DNA of 64,000 bases, from the NCBI RefSeq assembly GCF_003851125.1, contig NZ_BGOW01000002.1:62001-126000 (forward strand), in the 5' to 3' direction. Under the pieces are notes generated by a model that saw only the letters and a list, made by a program, of their open reading frames with translations, searched no databases and was not told the DNA's origin. The stretch comes from Sulfuriferula multivorans (GTDB lineage Bacteria; Pseudomonadota; Gammaproteobacteria; Burkholderiales; Sulfuriferulaceae). Positions 55,780 to 64,000 of this stretch are shown piece after piece; the first letter of the stretch is position 1; every line of letters begins with the position of its first letter. Made by a program: the position numbers and the translations under genes.

Positions 55780-56235
55780 ATGTACACACACATTCTAGTG
55801 GCAGTAGACGGCAGCAACACATCCAGACTGGCGTTGGCTGAGGCGATTAAACTTGCACACAAGCAGAAGACGCAGGTGCGATTGATTCATGTGATTGACC
55901 AAACCATGAGTGCCTATGAGGCGCGTGGCTGGGTGGGTGCTGGGGCCGCATTGGAAGCTCTGTTGAAGGCAGCGCAGGAAGCAGGGGTCAAGGTTCTTGA
56001 GGAAGCTTCCAGAATCTGCCGGGAGGCAGGCCTGGACATCCAAACGGCAATGCCAAAGACCGTCGGCGCAGGCATTGCGGACATCCTTCTTGAGGAGGCC
56101 GGACGCTGGCCAGCGGATCTGATCGTCCTGGGAACCCATGGACGGCGAGGCATTCAACATCTGATGCTGGGCAGCGTAGCCGAAGGGGTTATGCGTCGCG
56201 CAAAGATACCCGTTCTGCTAGTCCGGGGATCGTGA
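55780..56235 (+). CDS. Universal stress protein (UspA family), first of a pair
   Basis: 151 residues. It starts [20 protein letters not shown] and ends with the ATP-binding type motif [19 protein letters not shown]. The ribosome site is GAAGGAGGAAGG. ATP-binding UspA proteins act in stress survival. It is paired with a second copy 79 nt downstream. Confidence 0.93.
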   Translation: MYTHILVAVDGSNTSRLALAEAIKLAHKQKTQVRLIHVIDQTMSAYEARGWVGAGAALEALLKAAQEAGVKVLEEASRICREAGLDIQTAMPKTVGAGIADILLEEAGRWPADLIVLGTHGRRGIQHLMLGSVAEGVMRRAKIPVLLVRGS

Positions 56236-56314
56236 TTGTCGTGCGGATGGCATGTTGGCCGATTCCGCCATCGAAGATGCCAAGAATTTAAACGATGTAT
56301 TCACAGAGGATTGA

Positions 56315-56773
56315 ATGCAAATGGATGCCTATAAACACATTCTGGTAGCGGTGGATGGGAGCGATACTTCGAATCGTGCGGTTGAAGAAGCGATCAGGCT
56401 GGCTGCGGAAATGCAGGCTGAGCTGCGCATTGTGCATGCCGTCGACGAGGCGGCGCTGAATTGGGATACCGGATATGCGGATTTTGGCGAAATTCGGGAA
56501 TCCTATCGCAAATCCGGCGCGGCAATTCTCGATCGCTCGGCGGCAGCGGCGCACGAAGCTGGGCTCAAGGCTGACGCAAAGCTGTTGGAGAGCGATAGTG
56601 TTAACCGCCGCGTCAGCGAAATAATCGCGCAGGAGGCCACGGCCTGGCCGGCGGATCTGATCGTGGTTGGCACCCACGGGCGGAGAGGGTTCAGCCATCT
56701 GCTGCTGGGGAGCGTAGCGGAAGGGATCGTCCGTGTTGCCATCAAACCGGTCCTGCTGGTTCGCGCAAAATAG
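56315..56773 (+). CDS. Universal stress protein (UspA family), second of a pair
   Basis: 152 residues (ATG 56315; ATG 56321 also possible, as AGAGGA fits both). It contains [20 protein letters not shown] and the ATP motif GTHGRRGFSHLLLGSVAEG. The TAG stop is followed in the same frame by the remnant of a P-type proton ATPase, a gene type often found next to usp genes. Confidence 0.93.
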   Translation: MQMDAYKHILVAVDGSDTSNRAVEEAIRLAAEMQAELRIVHAVDEAALNWDTGYADFGEIRESYRKSGAAILDRSAAAAHEAGLKADAKLLESDSVNRRVSEIIAQEATAWPADLIVVGTHGRRGFSHLLLGSVAEGIVRVAIKPVLLVRAK

Positions 56774-57122
56774 AACAACGCATTTTGGACGTTTCTTTTC
56801 ATTCCAAAGGAAAACTGGCTGCACCTGCCTCTGGCGCAATTGCAGACGCTGATCTACGTCATGCTGGTGTTTACCGGACAAGATAATGTGTACCTGGTCC
56901 GCGAGCGACGTCATTTCTGGCAATCCCGGCCCGGCTGCTGGCTAGTGCTGGTCTCCGTCCCGGACATTGTCCTGATGAGCGTACTGGCAACCCGGGGTAT
57001 TCTGATGACGGCAACAAGCCCTGCGCTGGTCGGGGGGGCTGCTGGTTTTGTTGTATCTGGTAGCGGTGGATTTCCTGAAGATACGCATCTTCAGGTATTT
57101 TTCTTTTTCTAATGTACGCTAA
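56774..57122 (+). pseudogene. C-terminal remnant of a P-type (plasma-membrane H+-type) ATPase
   Basis: In frame with the usp stop, the translation reads FIPKENWLHLPLAQLQTLIY, VMLVFTGQDNVYLVRERRHF, WQSRPGCWLVL, and RGILMTATSPALVGG: the last two to three membrane helices of type III P-ATPases. At a G7 run (57032-57038) one extra G shifts the frame. Reading past it gives LVLLYLVAVDFLKIRIFRYF, the expected end, to a stop at 57122. All catalytic domains are gone. Confidence 0.8.
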
Positions 57123-57174
57123 TTACTCGGCAGAATGCACAGCACGGTTTAATTGACCCTGTAATAGGGGAGGT

Positions 57175-57666
57175 TCAATGCAGCCTCGGCGCGCTGGCAT
57201 CTTCCGGCCGACCGTTGGCAATTTCTTCTGCAGTCGCATCGCGTATATCCACGATATTGACGATGAAGCGCACGGTCTGTCCGGCCAGCGGATGGTTTCC
57301 ATCCACGGTGAGCTTGCCGTCCTCGATTTTTGTCACGCGAAATTCCTTGCTCTCGCCAGTGTCGTTTTCAAAACTCACCGCTGCGCCAACGTGGCGAAAC
57401 TGCGGCGGCACGTTCTCGATGCTGTCGGTATAGGTAAGCTCAGGCTGATGCTGTCCAAAACCGTCTGAAGGAGGAAGTACCACCTCCACCCGTTCGCCTT
57501 CCTCATGCCCTGCCAGCGAGATTTCGATTTTCTCAAACAATCCGCTATTGGCACCGTGCACATAACCGATGGGCACATCATACTGCTCGAACACCGCTCC
57601 ATTCTGGTCAATGATGCTGTAGGTGAGATAGACCACCTTATTCTTTTCGACGGTTTTTTTATGCAT
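57175..57666 (-). CDS. slyD: FKBP-type peptidyl-prolyl isomerase, SlyD-like
   Basis: 163 residues. FKBP domain interrupted by an IF (chaperone) insert, as in SlyD: VVYLTYSIIDQNGAVFEQYD, GLFEKIEISLAGHEEGERVE, DGNHPLAGQTVRFIVNIVDI. The C-terminus ends DASAPRLH without the His-rich metal tail of E. coli SlyD. Cytoplasmic folding helper. It may be expressed alone; the next upstream gene is 23 nt away on the same strand. Confidence 0.9.
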   Translation of the reverse strand: MHKKTVEKNKVVYLTYSIIDQNGAVFEQYDVPIGYVHGANSGLFEKIEISLAGHEEGERVEVVLPPSDGFGQHQPELTYTDSIENVPPQFRHVGAAVSFENDTGESKEFRVTKIEDGKLTVDGNHPLAGQTVRFIVNIVDIRDATAEEIANGRPEDASAPRLH

Positions 57667-57689
57667 AAACGACTCCGGTTAGATAGCAA

Positions 57690-59699
57690 TCAAACAGGGG
57701 ATATGATCAGGCTGAGTTCCATCTGATTTTCTCCTGTGGGGAGTTGCCAGTCCAGTTGCAATGTCACAGCCTGCATGATTTTCTCAAATCCGGCTTCAGA
57801 TTGCGATACCGTAAACAGAGGATGTGCTGTAAATCCGGCTGGCTGGCTCAGATTCAGCGATACGCTTCCCCCCAGCACTTCATCTTCCAGCCTGATTTGA
57901 TCCATGCTTTCCACTGTCAGCGGCTGGCCGAATCCCCCGGCAATCTGGTCATCCAGCACAAAGCGGCCCGCCGGCCCATCGCAACTGGGCATGGCCAGAT
58001 TCATTTCGATGCTGAATTGGCCATGCAGATTATCGGGAAACTGGTAAACCACCTTCAGCTGTCCGTCCAGCATGACAATATGTTTGTGTAGAGCACCTGC
58101 ACTGGTCTGGGCAACAAAGCTCAGACTATCGTCGGTACTTGCCTGCAGCACAAAATCCAGCGGCACTACACCTTCAGCGGTATGCAGCGCGTCCCTGAAA
58201 AGCGTACGTCCCGACGTATCGTAGGCCAGATCGTCCTGCGTCACAACGTGCTTGAAACTGATGCGATCATGGGCGGAGCTGATGCCATCGCCGTGTTGCG
58301 CAGCAACAGCATCGTTGATCAAGGTTTTGTGGTGATAATGCTCCGGCTGACGGCGCAGGGTATCGCCAAAATTGTGATGCAGACGATAAGCATCCAGTTC
58401 GATCACACTGGCGCTGCCATCCAGTCTCACTACCGCCTGCATAGTCGAGTTGTGCAGGAACATCTCATCGTTGCCATCCATATCCACATCTTCGCGCAAC
58501 AGCGCCGGGCGTGGCAAAACACCGTCCAGCAGCTGTTCCAGTTCGACGATGGCGTGATACACAGCGCGGCGCAGGTGCGGCAAGTACAGCCCGCCAAACA
58601 AACCATGCCAGTAGGCATCGTTGGCCTGGGCTTCATGCAGCAACACCTGCATGCGCCCGCTTGCCTGTTGCGCCGGCAGCGCGTGCAGACGTTGTGACAG
58701 GCTTAGCATACGTTTGTGCATCCAGTTGGATTCGGGATACACCGAGAAAAAGTTTTTCCAGATACCGCCGCGCAGAAAGGCTTTCTCCCCATCGAAACGA
58801 CCGCCCGCCTTGCTCGCAGCAATCAGCTCTGCATAGCGCGTTGCAACATGCTCAGGCAGCGTCCATTCGTTCATTTCAATGTACGAGGTAGTCGGTAAAT
58901 ACACGACGCCCTGGGTCCTGGTGCGCGCATGATGTTCGCTAAAAGTTTCGGTACGAATAATCTGCGAGGCCAGCACGCCTTCAATAAACTGGGTCAGCCA
59001 GCCTTGTTCGAAAACCCAGGCGTAAGTCTCCGGCCAGATACCGAATTTTTCAATGTCATCAAAATAAATAGCTGCCGCTTCGCCGGTTTTGGCCAGGGAT
59101 TCGATATAGGCAACCGCCTCATGCGCGGGTGCGAACGGCAGTCGATACCGCAATGCCTCGGAAATCGGATAAAGATCCAGGCGACGGCCATCTTCCTCAG
59201 TTGAAAAAAAACCGTCGAGCTTGTCTGCATCCTGACCGGCGCAAAGAAAATGATAGTCGTCCACCGTGACGTAACCAACACCGGCATCCGCCAGCGCCGG
59301 CACTACGGTCGCTTCCCATACCCGCTCGGTCAGCCAGGCACCCTGCGGGCGCTGGCCGAAGGCAGCATGAAGCCGGTCAGACAAGGCGTTGAGCTGGCTG
59401 ATGCGGTCGCGATAGGGAATGACCGCCAGTACCGGTTCGGTGTCGCCTGCGCCGACCATTTCCAATTGGCCGCGCGCCACCATTTGTTTGAGCAGCGCCA
59501 TGTCTTCCGGGTAAACACGCAGCAGATAATCGAGCAGCCAGCCGGAAAAATGCGCAGCAAAACGGAACCCTGGATAACGATACAGGGTGCGGATAAACGG
59601 CCCGTAACAGCGCTGGTGAGCGTCATCGAGCACTTCAGTAAAATTACCCACCGGCTGGTGGGCATGTACGCCGAAAAGCAGTGAAATGGTGGGATTCAT
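57690..59699 (-). CDS. GH57 4-alpha-glucanotransferase/alpha-amylase
   Basis: 669 residues. GH57 catalytic domain (about 1-310) with LLFGVHAHQPVGNF, nucleophile Glu in GAWLTERVWE and acid/base Asp in YFDDIEKFGIWPET, then DUF1925- and DUF1926-type beta domains. This is the layout of Thermococcus-type 4-alpha-glucanotransferase, which disproportionates malto-oligosaccharides. It forms a minus-strand series with the second GH57 gene and glgC. Confidence 0.9.
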   Translation of the reverse strand: MNPTISLLFGVHAHQPVGNFTEVLDDAHQRCYGPFIRTLYRYPGFRFAAHFSGWLLDYLLRVYPEDMALLKQMVARGQLEMVGAGDTEPVLAVIPYRDRISQLNALSDRLHAAFGQRPQGAWLTERVWEATVVPALADAGVGYVTVDDYHFLCAGQDADKLDGFFSTEEDGRRLDLYPISEALRYRLPFAPAHEAVAYIESLAKTGEAAAIYFDDIEKFGIWPETYAWVFEQGWLTQFIEGVLASQIIRTETFSEHHARTRTQGVVYLPTTSYIEMNEWTLPEHVATRYAELIAASKAGGRFDGEKAFLRGGIWKNFFSVYPESNWMHKRMLSLSQRLHALPAQQASGRMQVLLHEAQANDAYWHGLFGGLYLPHLRRAVYHAIVELEQLLDGVLPRPALLREDVDMDGNDEMFLHNSTMQAVVRLDGSASVIELDAYRLHHNFGDTLRRQPEHYHHKTLINDAVAAQHGDGISSAHDRISFKHVVTQDDLAYDTSGRTLFRDALHTAEGVVPLDFVLQASTDDSLSFVAQTSAGALHKHIVMLDGQLKVVYQFPDNLHGQFSIEMNLAMPSCDGPAGRFVLDDQIAGGFGQPLTVESMDQIRLEDEVLGGSVSLNLSQPAGFTAHPLFTVSQSEAGFEKIMQAVTLQLDWQLPTGENQMELSLIISPV

Positions 59700-59746
59700 G
59701 GATTAACGTGTCCGGCGTCTTGAATAAGAAAAAGCCTCTGTATGGA

Positions 59747-61453
59747 TCAGGATGCCCGGCGCATGGTGCCTCCCGCCTCCGCTTCGCTGCCTCCATGGCT
59801 GATCGGGACGCTTAGCGCTTCCGGCACAGGCAGCTTGAGCAGGTGATAGAGCTGAACCAGATTGGCGCGATACAGGCGATCGAAGCTCTCTACGCTGTGA
59901 CGCGGGTTGTAGCCGCCAAACCACCAGAACCAGTCCGAACTCTCGCAGTCGCACAATTGCGCTTCGGCGGCGGTTTTTTCTGCTGCGCTCAGCTTGCCGG
60001 TTGCCATGACCAGGTCATACTGCTGCTTGGCGCGCGCCAACAGATCCCAGGCACGGTTTTTTTCCGGCACGCCAATCCAGGTCGAAAACGTGCCGTAAAC
60101 CCAGCTACCCGCTACCAGGTGCGGCAACTCGCCAATTTGCGCGGCATGGGGGTGCTGGACGCGCTCCGCCAGATAGCTGGCAAAGCTGTGGGGATGAATG
60201 TCGGGATGATTCTCCAGAGCGGTATATAGTTCATCAAGGAAGAAATAGCCGTTGTAGGGATAGTATTCCCAGGCGTTCTCGCCATCCAGAATCACGCTCA
60301 CCACCGGGGTTTCGTGCTCCGGAGTCTGATGCAGAATGGCTTCCAGTTCGGCGACGAAATGCTTGACGGCATCGTTGGCATGCCATTTCGAGTATTCAAA
60401 ACCGATCATGTCGGACAGCTTGTCGTCGCGGAAAAAACACAGTGTCTTGTGCGCGGCCACCCGATAGGGGCGGTAGCGCAACTGGCGCTGGTCGGCGTCC
60501 GCAACCTTGGCAGCATGCAGGCTGTTGGACAGCACAGCCTCGCCGCTCGCAGTCCACGCCAGCCCAGCTTCGTCGAACACCCCCAGCAGCGCCGTCGAGA
60601 TACCGCCTTCAGCCGGCCAAATACCCTGCGGCACAGCACCGAATCGCGCCTTATGACTGACAAGTGCGGAATCCAGGTGACGCCGCACGCGCACCTCACC
60701 ACCGGGATATACGGGTTCGACGGGCAATTCGCATTGCGGCCAGGCCTCGCGCGCGGCGGCAAAATCCATCAAAACCGGTGCTATCGGATGATAGTGCGGC
60801 GTACTGGATATTTCCACCTGACCGGAGGCAGTGAGCTTGCGGTAACGCGGAATCAGGTCGGTCATCACTTCGCCGATCAATTGATACACGCTGCGCCGGT
60901 CTGCCAGGGTAAAGCCGCGGCCTTTTTTCATCAGATCCAGCAACCACGGATAGCGACGCCGCACTGTCTCGCCCATCCAGACCAGGTGGTACCAGGTCAC
61001 CAGATCGGCGAGGTATTGCCCGGAAAGATAATTCAGCGCATCGCTTCCCTGCCGCTCTGCCAGCTGGAACAACTCAGCCAGTTGATGATAGGCGGCATAT
61101 GGCCGCACCATGGTGACGTGGTTGCAGCGAAAGCAATATTCCAGGATCAGATCGCGTTGCGCTTGCGTGATGTGTGCCAGCTCCGGTTCGATCAGCAATG
61201 CAAGCAATGGATCGCGCGGGTTGTTTGCTTTGAACTGGCTGGTGTAGTCTTCCAGCTGGTCGAGCAGAACCGGCACGAAATTACACGTCACCCGCATTAG
61301 CGGATGCGCCTCCAGATGCGCCGCCATGTCACTGTAATCCTTGATGGCGTGCAGATAAGTCCAGGGCAGACGGTATTCACCGGTGGCATAGTCACGGTAA
61401 TCTGGCTGGTGAAAATGCCAGCACAGGACAAGATCAAGACAACGTGTAGTCAT
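59747..61453 (-). CDS. GH57 alpha-amylase/amylopullulanase-like enzyme
   Basis: 568 residues from the ATG at 61453 (AGGG upstream; TTG 61459 is possible). It starts CLDLVLCWHFHQPDYRD. The catalytic Glu is in GIWPAEGGISTALLG and the Asp in VILDGENAWEYYPYNG. The C-terminal WFWWFGGYNPRHSVESFDRL is typical of this GH57 branch. It probably hydrolyses or rearranges alpha-1,4/1,6-glucan. No signal peptide, so it acts on intracellular glycogen. Confidence 0.9.
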   Translation of the reverse strand: MTTRCLDLVLCWHFHQPDYRDYATGEYRLPWTYLHAIKDYSDMAAHLEAHPLMRVTCNFVPVLLDQLEDYTSQFKANNPRDPLLALLIEPELAHITQAQRDLILEYCFRCNHVTMVRPYAAYHQLAELFQLAERQGSDALNYLSGQYLADLVTWYHLVWMGETVRRRYPWLLDLMKKGRGFTLADRRSVYQLIGEVMTDLIPRYRKLTASGQVEISSTPHYHPIAPVLMDFAAAREAWPQCELPVEPVYPGGEVRVRRHLDSALVSHKARFGAVPQGIWPAEGGISTALLGVFDEAGLAWTASGEAVLSNSLHAAKVADADQRQLRYRPYRVAAHKTLCFFRDDKLSDMIGFEYSKWHANDAVKHFVAELEAILHQTPEHETPVVSVILDGENAWEYYPYNGYFFLDELYTALENHPDIHPHSFASYLAERVQHPHAAQIGELPHLVAGSWVYGTFSTWIGVPEKNRAWDLLARAKQQYDLVMATGKLSAAEKTAAEAQLCDCESSDWFWWFGGYNPRHSVESFDRLYRANLVQLYHLLKLPVPEALSVPISHGGSEAEAGGTMRRAS

Positions 61454-61500
61454 AAACAAACCCTGAAAAAAACCATTGCACTGCCTGTTTCGAATTGCGT

Positions 61501-62784
61501 CTAGCGGATCTGGTGCGGATACTGGCCGAGCATGCCCGGTGTAATCAGCGTAACGCCGTTTTCGGTCACATAAAAACGTCGTTCGTCTTCCGTGCGATCT
61601 ACGCCCGCCACCATACGCTCAGGTATCTTGCAGCCCTTGTCTATCACACAGCGGCGTAAATAGGCATGTCGACCAATATCAACGTCCGGCAGTATTACCG
61701 CATCTTCCACCGTAGCAAAGCTATTGATCTGTACATTGGAAAACAGCACCGAGCGCCGCACCGTGGCACCGCTGATAATGCAGCCACCCGACACCGTGCT
61801 ATCCATGGCCACACCGCGTCTCTCTTCTTCGTCGAATACAAATTTGGCTGGCGGCAACTGTTCCTGATAGGTCCAGATAGGCCAGTGCGTGTCATACAAA
61901 TCAAGTTCCGGTGTGATTTTGGCCAGATCCAGATTGGCCGACCAATAGGCTTCTACAGTACCCACGTCACGCCAATAGGGCTCGCCGCCGGGTAAGCTGC
62001 CGATGCAGCTGTCTTTGAAACTGTGCGCATATACGCGGTAGCGCGAGATTAAATAGGGAATGATATTGTGGCCGAAATCATGGTCTGAATTGGGATCGTC
62101 CGCGTCGCGAATCAGTTGTTCGTAAAGAAAGCTGGCGTTGAACACATATACACCCATGGAGGCCAGTACCCGCTGCGGGTTTCCGGGAATCGTGGCGGGA
62201 TTTTCCGTTGGTTTTTCAGTGAAATCCAACACACGCCCGTCTTCCCCCACGGTCATGACACCAAACGCATGTGCCTGTTCTATCGGCACCTCGATACACG
62301 CCATCGTCATATCGGCTGCATGGCTGACATGGCAGGCCAGCATTTCTCCATAGTCCATTTTGTAAATGTGATCGCCAGCCAGAATCAGCACATGGTCCGG
62401 TTCGTGATTTCGCACAATATCCATATTCTGAAACACGGCATCTGCGGTACCCTTGTACCAATTCAGTTCCGAGATCCGCTGCTGCGCTGGCAACAGTTCG
62501 ATGAATTCGTTGAACTCGCCGCGCAAAAACCCCCAGCCACGCTGGATGTGTTTGATCATCGAGTGTGCCTTATACTGCGTCAGTACACCAATGCGACGGA
62601 TACCGGAGTTGAGGCAATTGGATAGCGGGAAGTCGATAATGCGGAACTTTCCTCCGAATGGCACGGCGGGCTTGGCGCGCCAGTCGGTTAATTGTTTCAG
62701 GCGGGAACCACGACCCCCTGCAAGGATCAGCGCCACGGTATTTTTAGTAAGGCGACTGACAAAACGCGGAAAATCTTTTTGCAA
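61501..62784 (-). CDS. glgC: Glucose-1-phosphate adenylyltransferase
   Basis: 427 residues starting at TTG 62784, chosen because AAGGAG lies 6 nt upstream and the family N-terminus follows; the frame stays open further upstream, but overlaps glgB. It makes ADP-glucose, the committed step of glycogen synthesis. Motifs: [46 protein letters not shown], and a C-terminal left-handed beta-helix. Divergent from glgB with about 73 nt between starts. Confidence 0.95.
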   Translation of the reverse strand: MQKDFPRFVSRLTKNTVALILAGGRGSRLKQLTDWRAKPAVPFGGKFRIIDFPLSNCLNSGIRRIGVLTQYKAHSMIKHIQRGWGFLRGEFNEFIELLPAQQRISELNWYKGTADAVFQNMDIVRNHEPDHVLILAGDHIYKMDYGEMLACHVSHAADMTMACIEVPIEQAHAFGVMTVGEDGRVLDFTEKPTENPATIPGNPQRVLASMGVYVFNASFLYEQLIRDADDPNSDHDFGHNIIPYLISRYRVYAHSFKDSCIGSLPGGEPYWRDVGTVEAYWSANLDLAKITPELDLYDTHWPIWTYQEQLPPAKFVFDEEERRGVAMDSTVSGGCIISGATVRRSVLFSNVQINSFATVEDAVILPDVDIGRHAYLRRCVIDKGCKIPERMVAGVDRTEDERRFYVTENGVTLITPGMLGQYPHQIR

Positions 62785-62840
62785 GACAGGCTCCTTTTTT
62801 GCTTTATTTGTTGATCGAATGATTACGATCCCCTCATGGC

Positions 62841-62846
62841 TATAAT
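62841..62846 (+). promoter_or_regulatory. -10 element of glgB
   Basis: Perfect TATAAT, 11 nt before the glgB ATG; no good -35 is visible. The predicted leader is about 4-5 nt and no Shine-Dalgarno sequence exists. Confidence 0.5.
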
Positions 62847-62857
62847 AGCCCACACCA

Positions 62858-64000
62858 ATGAACGCCGATACAGTCCAGCCCATGACCCCCAACCTGCCCG
62901 TGGCTAATATTGCTAGCGCTGCCCGTACACTTCCCCAATTTGACGCCCTCACCGGCGGGCATGCACATAATCCGTGCGAATTGCTCGGGCCGCACCAATT
63001 GGATGCCGGATGGGTAATCCGTGTATACGATCCTGATGCCCTATCCATGTTCCTGCTCGATAATGGTGCCGAAACCGAGTTGCAACGTGTGGATATACGC
63101 GGCGTATTTGAATGGCGTGGGGCAGTTGCACCGGTTCATCCTTATCGCATACGCCGCACTTATCCCAGCGGCGAAGTCGTCGATCATGATCCTTACGCCT
63201 TCCCTCTCCAACTCACTGAGCACGATCTGTACCTGTTCAATGAAGGCCGGTTAAATCAAGCTTATCAAATGCTGGGAAGCCAGCCATACCGCGTAGATGA
63301 AGTAGACGGGGTGCGCTTTGCATTGTGGGCGCCCAACGCAGACCGTGTCTCGGTAGTGGGGGACTTCAACCACTGGGATGGGCGCAAGCACCCGATGCGT
63401 GCGCATGGCGATTCCGGGGTGTGGGAATTGTTCATTCCCGACATCATTGCAGGCGCACATTACAAATATGAGATACACAACCGCCATAGCGGCCAGTTGC
63501 TGTTGAAAAGCGACCCTTACGCGCGGTTTGCCGAACTGCGCCCCGGCACTGCCTCGCGCGTGGCACCGGTTTCCAGCCACACCTGGAACGACGCGCTCTG
63601 GCTGACCACGCGCGGTGAGCGCAACTGGCTGCAGGCGCCGATGAACGTCTACGAAATCCATGCCGGTTCGTGGCGACGCCACCCGGACGGTCGCTTTTAC
63701 ACATATCGCGAACTGGCCGAGCACCTCGTTCCCTACGTACTCGGCATGGGCTATACCCATATCGAGCTGATGCCGATCAACGAACACCCTCTGGATGAAT
63801 CCTGGGGCTATCAAGCCACCGGCTACTTTGCGCCAACCAGCCGCTTCGGCAGTGCGGATGACCTGCGCTACTTCATCGATACCTGCCACCAGGCCGGACT
63901 GGGGGTATTGCTGGACTGGGTGCCCGCGCATTTCCCGCAAGACGCTTTTGCGCTGGCGCGCTTTGACGGTACAGCCCTGTATGAACATGAAGACCCGCGT
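62858..64000 (+). CDS. glgB: 1,4-alpha-glucan branching enzyme, 3'-partial
   Basis: 381 codons are visible from the ATG at 62858; the gene runs off the window. N-terminal CBM48-like domains (about 30-230; [50 protein letters not shown]), then the GH13 barrel starts ([46 protein letters not shown]). It introduces alpha-1,6 branches into glycogen. The catalytic residues lie beyond the window. Confidence 0.95.
   Translation, partial: MNADTVQPMTPNLPVANIASAARTLPQFDALTGGHAHNPCELLGPHQLDAGWVIRVYDPDALSMFLLDNGAETELQRVDIRGVFEWRGAVAPVHPYRIRRTYPSGEVVDHDPYAFPLQLTEHDLYLFNEGRLNQAYQMLGSQPYRVDEVDGVRFALWAPNADRVSVVGDFNHWDGRKHPMRAHGDSGVWELFIPDIIAGAHYKYEIHNRHSGQLLLKSDPYARFAELRPGTASRVAPVSSHTWNDALWLTTRGERNWLQAPMNVYEIHAGSWRRHPDGRFYTYRELAEHLVPYVLGMGYTHIELMPINEHPLDESWGYQATGYFAPTSRFGSADDLRYFIDTCHQAGLGVLLDWVPAHFPQDAFALARFDGTALYEHEDPR

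Noticed and set aside
60314-61300. 328-codon open frame opposite the second GH57 gene
   Set aside because: An antisense shadow; the GH57 catalytic motifs fix the true strand.

Overview
The window looks like chromosomal DNA of a betaproteobacterium, with gene density, GC-rich codon use and gene content resembling Nitrosomonadales such as the Gallionellaceae/Sulfuricellaceae. This placement is inferred from gene content (Rnf complex, periplasmic DsrE-like protein, DUF3240 in a metal-efflux operon, paired GH57 enzymes beside glgC/glgB) and was not tested by a search. Most genes are intact housekeeping or accessory operons. Scattered between them is an unusual number of small gene ruins: a glutathione S-transferase with two Trp-to-stop changes, a YdeI-family gene and a proton-ATPase tail each broken at a homopolymer, an IS21 stub, a merB-like stub, the first 20 codons of a PolB-like exonuclease, and duplicated tails of rlmD and of a Bax-inhibitor gene. 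No rRNA, tRNA or CRISPR array was seen.

Layout. 1-2508: end of an E2-E3 fusion of a 2-oxoacid dehydrogenase complex. 2635-3876: MarR regulator and membrane protein, each preceded by the same 12-bp palindrome. 4120-6043: D,D-carboxypeptidase and a periplasmic DsrE-like protein. 6293-8671: decayed accessory DNA. 8689-11566: mercury resistance (merA, merP, merT, divergent merR). 11589-15964: pyrD, a PBP1C homologue whose transpeptidase motifs are all altered, alanine dehydrogenase. 16116-21652: complete rnfABCDGE plus a small unknown gene. 21719-25145: TMEM175-like channel, FMN reductase with an apparent ATA start, DUF4139 protein, 6-phosphogluconolactonase. 25275-29494: HDOD/EAL protein, CorC-like protein, rlmD.

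29496-34551 (minus strand) is an eight-gene ECF42-type sigma-factor operon with two YCII/DGPF proteins, three VOC proteins, a GyrI-like protein and a broken YdeI-family gene. 34797-36921 holds a duplication scar and a GAF-GGDEF-EAL protein. 37090-40432 carries a Bax-inhibitor-1 protein and mutS. 40438-46698 is a heavy-metal RND efflux operon. 46933-50590 is an SH3 / M48 protease / CHASE2-cyclase operon. 50696-53578 is an MCE lipid-transport operon in which the ATPase slot is filled by a protein without recognisable Walker A, signature or catalytic Glu motifs. 53630-57666 has transaldolase, an SCP2-like periplasmic protein, two UspA proteins and SlyD. 57690-64000 is glycogen/alpha-glucan metabolism: two GH57 enzymes and glgC facing a divergent glgB that runs off the window.

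The Rnf complex couples ferredoxin and NAD redox to an ion gradient. The glgC/glgB/GH57 group makes and remodels alpha-glucan, while transaldolase and 6-phosphogluconolactonase belong to the pentose-phosphate pathway. Metal defence is provided by the mer operon and the RND pump. Several genes (marR, pyrD, mutS, the first gene of the RND operon and, less strictly, mlaE and glgB) have a -10-like hexamer only 6-11 nt before the start codon, which suggests leaderless or very short-leader transcripts. The best candidate for an undescribed system is the MCE operon with its pseudo-ATPase and an unfamiliar lipoprotein.
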